Made by a program: the position numbers and the translations under genes
DNA from: Pseudolysobacter antarcticus
GTDB lineage: Bacteria; Pseudomonadota; Gammaproteobacteria; Xanthomonadales; Rhodanobacteraceae
Assembly: GCF_004168365.1 (NCBI RefSeq)
Contig: NZ_CP035704.1
Location: forward strand, 1,426,001 to 1,490,000
Direction of reading: 5' to 3'
Length of the DNA: 64,000 bases
The notes under the pieces: model-generated
Databases searched by the model: none
Seen by the model: the letters and a program-made list of their open reading frames with translations, nothing else
What the model was told of the DNA's origin: nothing
Shown: piece after piece, positions 16,354 through 26,000 of the stretch
Numbering within the stretch: the first letter of the stretch is position 1
Layout of the letters: each line of letters starts with the position of its first letter

Positions 16354-17051
16354 CCACACTCAAACTTTACGATTATCTGCCTTCGCAGAACGCGTGGAAA
16401 ATCCGCGTGCTGCTGGCGCAGCTTGGTTTGCCATATCAGCAAGTGCTGGTAAGCATTTTTGAAGGGCAGGGCCAGACGCCTGAGTTTCTTGCGATGAAGT
16501 CGAGCGGCGGCGTGCCGGTGCTGGAAATCGCACCGGGCGAATATCTGGCTGAGTCGAACGCGATCCTTGCTTATCTCGCGGAAGGATCGCGTTACTTGTC
16601 GATGGATCGCTTGCAGCGCGCTCGCACTTTTGCGTGGCTATTTTTCGAAAGCGAAATGGTGGAGCCTAATATCGGCTCGCTGCGATTCTGGACCTTGACC
16701 GACAAGCTCGCCAAGCGGGATCCGGCGCTGATCGCAATGAAACGCGCCGGTGGCACACGCGCACTGGCGAGCATGCAACGGCATTTGCAGGATCGGAAGT
16801 TTTTTGTCGACGAGCGCTGCAGCATCGCCGATATTTCGCTGTATGCGTATACCCATCTGGCTGCGGATGCAGGTTTTGATTTCGCGGTTTATCCGGCGGT
16901 CGACGCATGGATAAAACGCGTACGTGAGCAACCTGGCCTGGATGAACGCGTGTACCCGTACTCGATCGACCCGCATTCGTTCAAGGAGCTGCGCGAGCGG
17001 CTGTTTCGCGCGCGAAGGATGTATGTGATTGGACCTGACTCTCGACGGTAA
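16350..17051 (+). CDS. Glutathione S-transferase family protein
   Basis: This 233-residue cytosolic GST has an N-terminal thioredoxin-like domain (residues 1-80). LYDYLPSQNAWKIRVLLA holds the glutathione-site start, GGVPVLEI is the cis-proline motif and LAESNAILAYLA the Glu-Ser pair binding the gamma-glutamyl group. The all-helical C-terminal domain has the N-capping segment DERCSIADISLYAY. Start at MPTLKLYDYL follows GGAG. GSTs of this type conjugate or reduce electrophiles, and the substrate is unknown. Translation may be controlled by the hairpin over its start. The gene converges on the P-type ATPase gene, and the 166 bases between hold nothing I can name. Confidence 0.9.
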   Translation: MPTLKLYDYLPSQNAWKIRVLLAQLGLPYQQVLVSIFEGQGQTPEFLAMKSSGGVPVLEIAPGEYLAESNAILAYLAEGSRYLSMDRLQRARTFAWLFFESEMVEPNIGSLRFWTLTDKLAKRDPALIAMKRAGGTRALASMQRHLQDRKFFVDERCSIADISLYAYTHLAADAGFDFAVYPAVDAWIKRVREQPGLDERVYPYSIDPHSFKELRERLFRARRMYVIGPDSRR

Positions 17052-17217
17052 TGTTGTAATACAAGACCTGCCTCCTAGTCTCACTCGTGGAAAATGGGTT
17101 CGGCACAAGGATTTCGCTTGGCCGTGCATCGTGGGCCACAACGAATTTCATGGCGCGATGGGAGCATTCGTTAGCGCGTTGCTGGGACAAGAATTTCATG
17201 ACACTTCTTTTGTGAAT

Positions 17218-19806
17218 TCACGTACTAATCGGTGCGGGTCGCTGTCCAAGTGCGTGCTGAACCAGCGGCATCAGTTTGGCGAAATCGAACGCCAGCGCCG
17301 CGCCGGTTCCGATGACGATCGCCAGCAAGGCAAGTCCGAGCGGGGGACGATCAAACTGGAATAAGCGCTCAAGCATGGGGATAACAATGCATGCTGCCGC
17401 CACGGTGCTCGCGATGGCCGTCACTATCCAGTAAGCGCTATGCCCAGGCGCGAACAAGTGGGCCAAGGTCGAGCCGCGAGTACCGAGTACGCGTACCAAG
17501 GTCAGGTTCCCCGCAGTAAGTGCAATAAATGCCAACGCACGCGCGCTTGCTACATCTATTTGTGCAGATAAGGCCGCAACGTAGATGCCGAATGTCGCCG
17601 CCAACAGCACAGAGCCTTGCAGTAGTGCGAGACTGAGTTGCGGCAGCCCGATCAAGGGATCGTTCGCTGCGCGCGGCGGCTGCTGCATGATCTGCGCTTC
17701 GGCCGGTTCGTTCTCGAAGGCGATGGCGCAGATCGGATCGATCACCATTTCGATCAAGACCACATGCAACGGCAACAACAGCGGCGGCAGACCGACCAGT
17801 AGTGGCAGCAGGGACAAACCGGCGATCGGGATATGAATTGCCGCGATGTAGATTGAGGCTTTGCGCAAATTATCGAAAATGCGCCGACCCATTTTGATGC
17901 CTGCAATCAAATGGCCTAAATCATCTTCCATCAGTACGACAGCGGCCGCCTCGCGCGCGACGTCGGTGCCGCGACCACCCATGGCAAGGCCGACATGCGC
18001 TGCTTTCAACGCCGGCGCATCATTAACGCCGTCACCAGTCATCGCCACGATTTCGCCGTTGGCCTTGAATGCTTCAACGATGCGCAGCTTTTGCGTCGGA
18101 CGAATACGCGCGAAAACACGCGTGTGTTGGACCAGCGTGCGCAGTTGTGTTTCGTCCGCTTGATCGATTTGCGTACCGGTGACGGGTGGCGTGGTGCAGT
18201 CGATCCCCGCTTGTTTTGCGATCGCCATTGCGGTTGCCGGATAGTCACCGGTGATCATCGCAACGGAAATACCTGCTTCACGTGCGGCTGCGATCGCTAG
18301 CTCGGCCGAGGCGCGCAAGGGATCAGCGAAAGCAATTAGCCCCTGCAACACAAGGCCAAGTTCGCGGGGATCGTCTGGCAGCGCTTCAGTGCGAGGTATG
18401 CCACTGGCAAGCGCGAGCACACGCAATCCGCGCGCCGCGTTGCGTTCGACTTCGCTCAACAGTTTGTCGCGTTCGGGTTTGGCAAGATGGCACAGGTCTG
18501 CGATTGCCTCGGGCGCGCCTTTAGCGAATGCACTGCTGGTGCCGTCGGCATTGCGCCATACGCATACGATCGCGGAGCGTTCGGGGGTGAGGCCGTATTC
18601 ACGCTCCACTACTGCCTCTTTCGTCGTTGCCGATGTGTTGGTGCGGATGGCATCGGCCAGACGATGCACCGCGGTGTCCATCGGATCGTTGGAACTGCGT
18701 GACGAAGCGCCGGCTGCGCTATGCATCAGGTTCGCAAACGATTCGCTCAATGTGGTTTCGTCACCGCGAAGGTCCATCGCGGTAGCGTCGGTTGCGAGCG
18801 CGCTGACGCGCATCCGGTTCTCGGTCAAAGTGCCGGTCTTGTCGACACACAGCGTACTGCATGCGCCAAGCACTTCGATCACGGCGGTGCGCCGTACTAG
18901 CACATGCACACGTGCGAGCCGCCGTGCACCCATGGCGACGAAGATGACGAGGATCATTGGAAACTCTTCTGGCAGCATCGACATGCCCAGCGCAATGCCA
19001 GACAAAACGCCCTGCAGCCACATGTCGCGACCCAGTCCGTAAACCAGAACAACGCCTGCGCTTAAAATCAATGCAAAAATGGCGAACAACCGAACAAGGC
19101 GGCCAAGCGAACGCTGCAGCAGAGTCGGCTCGGTATCGATCGACGCTAGCAATGCGCCAATTCGGCCTGCCTCGGTGTGAGCTGCGGTGGCTACTACCTG
19201 TGCGATGGCACGCCCCGCGGTGACGAGGGTGCTGGCATATACAAAGGCATGCTCGCAGGACTTGCTGCTGGCGCTAATCTCGGTGAGTTTGTCTGACACA
19301 CGCTTGGGCACGGGAACGGACTCTCCCGTCAGCAAAGATTCGTCGACGCTCAGCATTTCCGCGCTGCGCAGCATGGCGTCAGCGCCGATGCGTTCGCCGT
19401 CAGCGACAAGCAACAAATCGCCAGGCACTATGTCGCGCGCCGCGATGCGCTGCTCGCGCCCGTCGCGCATGACGCGCGCCATCGGTGCGGCCAATGCTCG
19501 CAGCGCTTCCAGCGCGTTCTCGCTGCGCCGTTCTTGCACCACGACAAGCATGATCGAGAGTGTGGCGAATCCAATCATTACCAAGCCTTCGCCGATGCCA
19601 CCAATGACGAGATAGACCGCGGCGGCCAGCGCAAGCAATAAAAACATAGGCTCGCGCAGTACCCCGACGACAATGCGTGCAAGGTTGCGCCGAGGCGCGT
19701 GCGGCAATTCGTTGGCACCGTATTGCTGCCGCAACAAACTGACTTGTTCCGCAGTCAAGCCGGTCAATGGCGTCGGAGACGAGAGGAGCGATTGCGGGAT
19801 ATCCAT
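17218..19806 (-). CDS. Cation-translocating P-type ATPase (P2-like)
   Basis: The protein has 862 residues from MDIPQSLL. The frame stays open to 19965, but the upstream 53 codons match no family part and no start has a good ribosome site. The N-terminal cation-ATPase domain (GLTAEQVSLLRQQYGANELP) comes first, then the actuator motif LLTGES, the phosphorylated Asp in DKTGTLTENRM, the hinge TGDGVNDAPALKAAHVG and a C-terminal block of membrane helices. The M4 motif is LPEEFP rather than the PEGLP of classical calcium pumps. The ion is therefore uncertain, with calcium, manganese or another divalent possible. There is no heavy-metal-binding domain. It is divergent from the cytochrome b561 gene, 480 bases away. 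Confidence 0.9.
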   Translation of the reverse strand: MDIPQSLLSSPTPLTGLTAEQVSLLRQQYGANELPHAPRRNLARIVVGVLREPMFLLLALAAAVYLVIGGIGEGLVMIGFATLSIMLVVVQERRSENALEALRALAAPMARVMRDGREQRIAARDIVPGDLLLVADGERIGADAMLRSAEMLSVDESLLTGESVPVPKRVSDKLTEISASSKSCEHAFVYASTLVTAGRAIAQVVATAAHTEAGRIGALLASIDTEPTLLQRSLGRLVRLFAIFALILSAGVVLVYGLGRDMWLQGVLSGIALGMSMLPEEFPMILVIFVAMGARRLARVHVLVRRTAVIEVLGACSTLCVDKTGTLTENRMRVSALATDATAMDLRGDETTLSESFANLMHSAAGASSRSSNDPMDTAVHRLADAIRTNTSATTKEAVVEREYGLTPERSAIVCVWRNADGTSSAFAKGAPEAIADLCHLAKPERDKLLSEVERNAARGLRVLALASGIPRTEALPDDPRELGLVLQGLIAFADPLRASAELAIAAAREAGISVAMITGDYPATAMAIAKQAGIDCTTPPVTGTQIDQADETQLRTLVQHTRVFARIRPTQKLRIVEAFKANGEIVAMTGDGVNDAPALKAAHVGLAMGGRGTDVAREAAAVVLMEDDLGHLIAGIKMGRRIFDNLRKASIYIAAIHIPIAGLSLLPLLVGLPPLLLPLHVVLIEMVIDPICAIAFENEPAEAQIMQQPPRAANDPLIGLPQLSLALLQGSVLLAATFGIYVAALSAQIDVASARALAFIALTAGNLTLVRVLGTRGSTLAHLFAPGHSAYWIVTAIASTVAAACIVIPMLERLFQFDRPPLGLALLAIVIGTGAALAFDFAKLMPLVQHALGQRPAPIST

Positions 19807-20287
19807 ATAGACAACGCCGTTAACATGAGAGTGGATGACCTGCATCGGGTGGTTGCCGCTGGCCAAGCAAGTCGTATGTTTGGGGGCCGGCGTATGCATC
19901 ACTTGAGTTGAGTCATTCGGGTCGGGGCTGCGTCCAAATTCAACGTGCTCAGCGAGTTCGCGCATGAGCTGTTCGATAGTGGTTTTTAATTGATGCGCTT
20001 CGCTTGAAGAGAGCGGGCAGTCACGATTGTGGATCTCGCTGATAACAACGGCTCATTATGATGGTGCACGCTTGCCTGCGTTTCGTATGTTCGCTGACGC
20101 ACATAGCGGAAGCGTGCGCAAACGTACAGACCCACCACCGCCTGAGGTATAGAGTGGCGAGTGAATCAGAAACGTTGCGATCCTTTCCACGGACGGCTTC
20201 ACGTGCAGAGTTCAAACCATGAGCACCAACAATCATAGCGATCACAATAGTTCTCCCTCTCGTCCTGACTGGAAATCGGAGGTCGTC

Positions 20288-20848
20288 ATGGCAGCACCCC
20301 CCAACCGCTCCGACGACTTGGTCGCGCCGATCAGCTACGACAGCAAAACGATTTGGCTGCACTGGATTACTGCGGTGCTGGTAGTGGCACTTTGGTGTCT
20401 TGGTGAGACGATTGACTGGTTCCCTCGTGGCACAGGTCGAATTGCGGCGCGCAGCGTCCATATCTGTCTTGGCATCTCGCTGGGATTGATCCTGTGTTAC
20501 CGCCTTTATTGGCGAATTTTTGCTGGTCGTCGTTTGCCGCTTGCAACCTCGGGATTGATTCAAGCCTTATCGACGCTGGTGCTTGTCGCGCTCTATGCAA
20601 CGTTGTTCGGCACCGTCGTGCTCGGTGTGGCCAATGCGTGGATCCGTGGGGATACGCTGTTCAATCTGTTTACGATCCCGGCGTTTGATCCGGGCAACAA
20701 GGCTCTACGCGAGCAAGTCGAAGACCTTCACGGCTTGTTTGCCAACGGTTTGTTGATACTGGCCGGTTTTCACGCTGCAGCAGCGTTGGTGCATCATTTT
20801 CTGCTGCGAGACAATGTTCTGCAGCGCATGCTCCCAACTCGACGGTGA
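20288..20848 (+). CDS. Cytochrome b561 family protein
   Basis: This 186-residue integral membrane haem protein has four helices. Likely haem-ligand histidines are in IWLHWITA (helix 1), RSVHICLG (helix 2), EDLHGLFANGLL (helix 3) and AALVHHFLL (helix 4). Bacterial b561 proteins of this kind pass electrons between the quinone pool and periplasmic partners such as superoxide. I start at ATG 20288 because GGAGG lies five bases before it. ATG 20219 would add 23 residues with no good site. No redox partner gene is adjacent. The 480 bases between this gene and the ATPase start hold no gene. Confidence 0.88.
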   Translation: MAAPPNRSDDLVAPISYDSKTIWLHWITAVLVVALWCLGETIDWFPRGTGRIAARSVHICLGISLGLILCYRLYWRIFAGRRLPLATSGLIQALSTLVLVALYATLFGTVVLGVANAWIRGDTLFNLFTIPAFDPGNKALREQVEDLHGLFANGLLILAGFHAAAALVHHFLLRDNVLQRMLPTRR

Positions 20849-20940
20849 GTTGATCGATGCACGCTGCTTGAGTCGCACGCACTTTTTCGCGCTGAGATGA
20901 CGACGCTCCGGCGCCGAGGTCGCAAAGTTGCGGCTGGCAA

Positions 20941-21612
20941 TCATTCGCTTGGCATGTTTGCCAACGGCTCGCGAGGTACCGAAAACGGCAACGTATCTGG
21001 CCCGATCGCGCCGCCGGAAAGCAGAAACGCCATCGCCTGATCGACGCTCCAGTCGACCGCGATGAGTTTGTCGAGCGGCACGATTTCGAGATAACCGCCG
21101 GTTGGATTCGGTGTGGTCGGCACATATACCGCGGCCAGATCGCGACCGGCGTTGTCCTGAAATACGCGGGTGACAAACCCGATGCTCTTGAGTTCGGGTG
21201 ACGGAAAGTTGATCAACACCACGCGTTGAGTGCCGGTCGGTTTGTTCTGCATCAGCGACATCAGTTTTTTAGTGCCGCCGTAAATCGAATGCACCAGCGG
21301 AATGCGCGACATCAGATTGTCGAGCGCGCTAATCAGGCGTTGCCCGATCACGCGATTGCTGGCGAAACCGATCACGTACAACGCGACGATCGTGCTGATG
21401 AACGCGAGGATCGACTGCAGCCACATGTGGTTGAGCCAACCCGCCGCGCCGGGGAACTCGCTGCTCAAGCCGGCGGACAGCGCCGCCACCCACGGTGTGC
21501 TCACCTCGGACAAAAACGAGAAGATGAACTTGAACACCAGCCACGTCAGCCAGAGCGGAATGAACGTGAGCAGACCGGTGATCAGATAACGTTGGACATA
21601 AAGATTGCGCAT
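20941..21612 (-). CDS. DUF502 family inner-membrane protein
   Basis: This 223-residue protein of the DUF502 family has two transmembrane helices near the N-terminus (about 8-32, ITGLLTFIPLWLTWLVF, and about 65-85, QSILAFISTIVALYVIGF). Conserved blocks follow: RIPLVHSIYGGTKKL, VVLINFPSPELKSIGFVT and VYVPTTPNPTGGYLEIVP. Members occur widely in proteobacteria and chloroplasts. Their role is not established beyond a plant relative (COV1) affecting development. It converges with the b561 gene and is divergent from the LuxR-type gene. Confidence 0.88.
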   Translation of the reverse strand: MRNLYVQRYLITGLLTFIPLWLTWLVFKFIFSFLSEVSTPWVAALSAGLSSEFPGAAGWLNHMWLQSILAFISTIVALYVIGFASNRVIGQRLISALDNLMSRIPLVHSIYGGTKKLMSLMQNKPTGTQRVVLINFPSPELKSIGFVTRVFQDNAGRDLAAVYVPTTPNPTGGYLEIVPLDKLIAVDWSVDQAMAFLLSGGAIGPDTLPFSVPREPLANMPSE

Positions 21613-21825
21613 GGATTGGGGCTCGCAGACAAGGGCACATCATAACGTGACGTGCACCGGAGGTTTGGTCGCCGGTGCATGCTTTCAATTGCGTCATCCG
21701 CCAACTGACCGGAAATCAGACAACTTGCGTCGCGCCACCTGCAGCGTTGTTGCTGATCCGCGGTGCTGTGGCATCATCGCAAACAGGGTTGTTTTATCGG
21801 GACAGCGGGGAGACGCAAGCCAGTT

Positions 21826-22563
21826 ATGTTCACGCATAAGGAGCTGCAACGATTCAATCGTGCCGTACTCGCGGTGCATACCTCGCGCACGCCGGATGAT
21901 TTTCCGCTGCACCTGTTGCAGATGTTGCGCTGCGTTGTCGCGGCGGATATTGCTGTGGTCGATTGGGCGGGTGCGGTCAACATTCCAGTGCGGACTTTGT
22001 ACGATCCTGGTGATGCGATTTCCGGCGACGTAAACACGGCTGTGCATCGCCATCTCGACGACAACCCGATGTATGGCAAACGCCAGCTCGCGGCGAGCAG
22101 TATTTCGGATCACCTGACACGCCGGCAGTGGCATCGCACCGCCTTGTATGGCGAGGCCTATGCACAGGTCGGGCAGGAGGATGGTCTCGCGCTGGATATT
22201 CCGCTTGGTGGTGCGGGATTCCTTTCGCTCAATGTCACGCGTGGCCAACGCGGCTTCGCCAGCAGCGAGCGCTTGGCGCTGAGTCTGCTCGGGCCGCATG
22301 TGCGTGAGGTGTATCGGCGCCTGCAGGGCAATGTGCGTCTGGCGCGTGCGCTGGATCTTGCGCATGCTGGAGAAAACGCGGCAAAGATCAGCGCACGCGA
22401 AAGCGACGTGTTGCGCTGGGTCACGCTTGGCAAGAGCAATGCTGAAATCGCCGATCTGCTCGGTATTCGCCCCGGCACGGTCAAACGCCATCTGGAAAAT
22501 CTGTACGCCAAACTCGGTGTGCAAAGTCGGCACCAGCTCCCGCGACAGCTCGCCCAAGTCTGA
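21826..22563 (+). CDS. LuxR-type HTH transcriptional regulator
   Basis: This 245-residue protein has a C-terminal LuxR-type helix-turn-helix (about residues 183-240, ISARESDVLRWVTLGKSN then AEIADLLGIRPGTVKRHL). The N-terminal about 170 residues do not show the conserved Trp/Tyr/Asp pocket of acyl-homoserine-lactone receptors and look like a GAF/PAS-type sensory region. It is neither a full response regulator (no Asp receiver) nor a MalT-like ATPase. Start MFTHKELQRF is chosen over an upstream in-frame codon. A perfect 19-bp dyad lies 36 bases after its stop and in front of the large secreted protein gene, which is the likely target. Confidence 0.85.
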   Translation: MFTHKELQRFNRAVLAVHTSRTPDDFPLHLLQMLRCVVAADIAVVDWAGAVNIPVRTLYDPGDAISGDVNTAVHRHLDDNPMYGKRQLAASSISDHLTRRQWHRTALYGEAYAQVGQEDGLALDIPLGGAGFLSLNVTRGQRGFASSERLALSLLGPHVREVYRRLQGNVRLARALDLAHAGENAAKISARESDVLRWVTLGKSNAEIADLLGIRPGTVKRHLENLYAKLGVQSRHQLPRQLAQV

Positions 22564-22599
22564 CGGCAAGCCTCGGAAAACCCTGTTTCTGTGCAGTCC

Positions 22600-22618
22600 A
22601 ATGTGCCGTCGGCACATT
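22600..22618. promoter_or_regulatory. Perfect 19-bp dyad, candidate LuxR-type operator
   Basis: AATGTGCCG and CGGCACATT are exact inverted repeats around one central base. The site lies between a LuxR-type regulator gene and the gene starting at 22680, 62 bases before its ATG. Size and symmetry fit LuxR-family binding sites. There is no U-run, so a terminator is less likely. Confidence 0.45.
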
Positions 22619-22679
22619 GCGGCGCGGCGCGCGTTGCCATAAAAAATCGCGCATCGTTTGGTTGCCGGGATACCGTGAT

Positions 22680-25418
22680 ATGCGCCAGTCATTTTTACCA
22701 CGCTTGATTGCAACTGCTGGTCTCGGTTTGGGTATCGCGACGGCAAGCCATGCCGGCAGCACGATTACCGTAACCACGGGCGGCAATAGCGTCGACTTTG
22801 CGGCCACGGGCAGCGGTGCCACCACACTGGTGCGGCCCAGCTGGGATATGGTCGTGCAAACTGGCAGCGCGCAACCCAGCCCGAGTACCGGCGTGTGGGT
22901 TCCTGGCAGTGGCGCACCGAGCGTGGCGCAACTTGTTGCCGATCTCGCCACACGCGGCGACGGCAAGATCAGCCTGCGCGAAGCGATTGTAATCGCCAAT
23001 GCCACGCAATACAGCGGCAGCGAAATCGGGCCGACCACGATCGTGTTCGATACCGCCGCGATGGGCGGCACACTCGTCACGCTCGATGGCCCGGATAACT
23101 GGTGGTACGGCCCGAATGGCCTGCCGCCGATCTATTCGAATATCGTCATCGATGGCGGCAGCGGCGTGACGATCCAGCGCATAAACCTTTCCAGTAACAC
23201 GTCAAATCCCTTTCGCCTGATGTACGTGGCCGGAAAGTTTCACAATCTGGTCGATGGCAAAACTCCACCGGTGGGCGCACCCGCGTATACCCAGGGCAAT
23301 CTCACGTTGCGCCATATCACTTTGCAGAATGGGCTGGCGCAGGGCGGCGACACGCGCTTGGGCGGTGGCGGTGCGGGTCTCGGCGGCGCGATCTACAGCC
23401 AGGGTCTGCTGACGCTCGATCAGAGTGTCGTTACCCAGAATCAGGCACTCGGTGGTGCGAGCGGACGTACGGATGGTTCTTACGCAAGCGCGGATTCTGG
23501 TGGTGGTCTCGGTGGGGCTGGCTCCAGTTTTTCAGGAGGAGGTATGCGTTACGCCGGGTTGAATGCCGATGGCGGTGGTTTTCTGTCGCAGCAACCGCGA
23601 GTCGAAGGCGGGCAGGCTTATCTGGATGCAACCGGTGGTGGGCTCGGCGGCAGCAGTCGTTTCGGTGGTAATGGCGCTAACGGTAGTCAGCCCAAGACAG
23701 TCGTTTGCAGCACGTTCGCTTCGGGCGGCGGTTTCATATCGAGCGCCACGGCCACCAACCGTGGCGATGGCGGTGGCTATTCTTCCAAATGCACGGGCGG
23801 CGGTGGCGGCTTTGGTGGTGGCGGTGGCGGTTATCCGTATTTCACGGCCAATCTAGGCGGCGGTGGCGGCGTGGGTGGTGGTGGCGCGCTGTATTCAGAT
23901 GGCGGTTATGGTGGTGGTGGTGGGCTGGCCGCGTATGGCGGCTTCGGCGGCGGCTCGGGCGTAAACATAGGTGCGTGGGGCTTCGCAGGCGGTAGCGGCG
24001 ACCCGAGCTTTCTATCGCGCGGCGGCGGCGGTGCCGGTCTGGGCGGCGGCGTGTTTAATCACACCGGCACGCTGACAGCGAAGAACGGCAGCAGCATCAA
24101 TACGAACCTTGCCGTGGGCGGCAGTGGCTACGGCGGCGGCGGCGGTTATGGCGGCGGTGTGTTCAATCTCGATGGGCAGGTGCTGATCGACGCGAGCACG
24201 ATTACCGGCAACACGGTAACGGGGGGTGGATCTTCTGGGGGCGGCATCGGTGGGGCCCGCGGCGGCGCGCTCTACAATCGCTACCAGTCTGAAGACGTCG
24301 GGGTCGTGGATCTGGATTTGTATCGCAACACACCTTTTTCGCCCAGCCTGACTTTGGTCACGCTGCGCAATGCAACACTGTCGGGTTCGATCGGTGGTTT
24401 CGATTGTTTTACCGATGGCGGCATGCGTCAGGAAAGCGGAGCTGACGAAGTCTATGTCGGCTACCTCAAATTCGAAGGCAACAACACGATTGCGACGGAT
24501 TCAGCCGGCATCAATTCCTGCGGCAACTTCAATCACAGGGGCGTGCTGTTCACGTTCTCGATAAAGGACGATGGCGCCGGAGATTTCAATGCACAAGGCT
24601 GGCTGGCGACGAACTCGCTATTCCAGCAAAACCTGCGCGCGGCTGCTGCGATCTGGGCGCGGGAGTTCGATATCGATGGTGTGACCCTGCGCGTGCTGGT
24701 GCAGGCCGACAATAGCGTGCCGAGAATGTCAGGCGGCGCATATCCCGGTGCGAGTCTGGGCACGATTGCCGGCTTGAACGAAATCGAACCCAGCAGCAGG
24801 AGCAAACTCCGCCTCGGTGCGTCACCGGCACGCCCGTATGACCTTCGCATAAGTGTGAACACGGCGTTTGTTGTCGCCAACTACTGGCTGGATCCGACCC
24901 CGCTGGATCGCAACGACAACGCTATTGCCAGCAGCAAGACCGATCAGGTTTCGATCGTCTTGCACGAGATGGAACACGGCCTCGGCATGGACAGTTATCG
25001 CAGCTTCGCTGCAGACAGTACGTACGGAAAATTCGTGCTGGAAAATATCAATCTGCTGGATGTCCTCACGCAACTGGCCAATCCCTCCGATCCGACCAGT
25101 GCACCCTACTTTATCGGTGTGCAAACCGAGGCTGCTTTCAGTGGCAGTCAGGTGCCGCTGGCGCACTGGGGGCCGACCTCGCCGAATGTTGGCTCCGATT
25201 TCACCCATTTCGCTGCCACCTGCAGCAACCGTTTCGATACCAGCATCGACAAACGTCTGCGTTATGCGTTGATGTCCAATTGCCCGGTTCCCACCGACGG
25301 CACCTACAATACGATCACCCCCCTGGATCGTGGCGTGCTTCGAGATATCGGTTATCCACTCGTGATTTTTCACGACAATTTCGAACTGCAGAATACCGAC
25401 GCCTTGACCCATCCCTGA
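22680..25418 (+). CDS. Large secreted Gly-rich protein with metalloprotease-like C-terminus
   Basis: The product has 912 residues, with a signal peptide (MRQSFLPRLIATAGLGLG, cleavage near SHA). KISLREAIVIANATQ at about residue 96 is the CSLREA-type motif that opens many secreted parallel beta-helix proteins. Residues about 225-530 are dominated by glycine runs (GGGG, GGGYGGG), as in beta-helix or adhesin passengers. The C-terminal third differs: HEMEHGLGM (about 761) fits the HExxHxxG zinc motif, and LDRGVLRDIGYP near the end is typical of secreted zinc metalloproteases of the M10-like type. VIFHDNFE near the C-terminus resembles the FxxxFE endings of other exported proteins. The combination is unusual. 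Confidence 0.8.
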   Translation: MRQSFLPRLIATAGLGLGIATASHAGSTITVTTGGNSVDFAATGSGATTLVRPSWDMVVQTGSAQPSPSTGVWVPGSGAPSVAQLVADLATRGDGKISLREAIVIANATQYSGSEIGPTTIVFDTAAMGGTLVTLDGPDNWWYGPNGLPPIYSNIVIDGGSGVTIQRINLSSNTSNPFRLMYVAGKFHNLVDGKTPPVGAPAYTQGNLTLRHITLQNGLAQGGDTRLGGGGAGLGGAIYSQGLLTLDQSVVTQNQALGGASGRTDGSYASADSGGGLGGAGSSFSGGGMRYAGLNADGGGFLSQQPRVEGGQAYLDATGGGLGGSSRFGGNGANGSQPKTVVCSTFASGGGFISSATATNRGDGGGYSSKCTGGGGGFGGGGGGYPYFTANLGGGGGVGGGGALYSDGGYGGGGGLAAYGGFGGGSGVNIGAWGFAGGSGDPSFLSRGGGGAGLGGGVFNHTGTLTAKNGSSINTNLAVGGSGYGGGGGYGGGVFNLDGQVLIDASTITGNTVTGGGSSGGGIGGARGGALYNRYQSEDVGVVDLDLYRNTPFSPSLTLVTLRNATLSGSIGGFDCFTDGGMRQESGADEVYVGYLKFEGNNTIATDSAGINSCGNFNHRGVLFTFSIKDDGAGDFNAQGWLATNSLFQQNLRAAAAIWAREFDIDGVTLRVLVQADNSVPRMSGGAYPGASLGTIAGLNEIEPSSRSKLRLGASPARPYDLRISVNTAFVVANYWLDPTPLDRNDNAIASSKTDQVSIVLHEMEHGLGMDSYRSFAADSTYGKFVLENINLLDVLTQLANPSDPTSAPYFIGVQTEAAFSGSQVPLAHWGPTSPNVGSDFTHFAATCSNRFDTSIDKRLRYALMSNCPVPTDGTYNTITPLDRGVLRDIGYPLVIFHDNFELQNTDALTHP

Positions 25419-25631
25419 GTTGTGATGTGCAACGCAGCGACACGCGCTTGCCGCACCCTGCGCGCATCCGAAGGCGTCGGACGGAGCCACAATCGGCGCC
25501 GATGAAGCAAACCACATCCTGGGGTGTTCCAGCGCGCTGCCTGTTGTCCTGTTGCCTTTGCTGCGCATGGGTGAGCGCCTGCACCGTGCGCTAAACTCCT
25601 CGCTTCGATTTTGCACATTCGGAGCAATGAC

Positions 25632-25997
25632 ATGATCCAGGGGCTGCGCACCGTCATCTATCCCGCACCAGATCTGGCGCGCGCAAAAAACTGGTACACC
25701 GAGGTGCTCAGCGTCGCGCCATATTTCGATGAGCGGTTTTATGTCGGTTATGCGGTCGGTGGATTTGAGCTCGGCCTGATTCCCGATGGCGAGCCGGGCG
25801 CGAGCGGCGCGATGGTGTATTGGGGTGTGGCCGATGCCGATGCCGAATTTGCTCGGCTCGAAGCGCTCGGCGCGCAGGTGCATGAAGCGGTCAAGGATGT
25901 CGGCGGTGGCATCAAGGTAGCGACGGTGAAAGATCCATTCGGCAATCTGTTCGGCATCATCGAGAATCCGAATTTCAAACTGCAGGATGTGCGTTAG
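25632..25997 (+). CDS. VOC (glyoxalase/bleomycin-resistance) family protein
   Basis: This 121-residue single VOC domain protein has two beta-alpha-beta-beta-beta modules. The first begins TVIYPAPDLARAKNWYTEVL and the second ends DPFGNLFGIIENP, which carries the usual Glu metal ligand. GGAG lies seven bases before ATG 25632. VOC enzymes are metal-dependent and range from glyoxalase I to dioxygenases and antibiotic-binding proteins. Nothing here fixes the substrate. Only three bases separate it from the downstream LOG gene, so the two are likely one transcript. Confidence 0.88.
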   Translation: MIQGLRTVIYPAPDLARAKNWYTEVLSVAPYFDERFYVGYAVGGFELGLIPDGEPGASGAMVYWGVADADAEFARLEALGAQVHEAVKDVGGGIKVATVKDPFGNLFGIIENPNFKLQDVR

Positions 25998-26000
25998 ATC

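Noticed and set aside
23340-24270. Glycine repeat tract as a CRISPR or tandem DNA repeat
   Set aside because: The GGC/GGT runs encode polyglycine in one open frame, with no fixed repeat unit or spacers.
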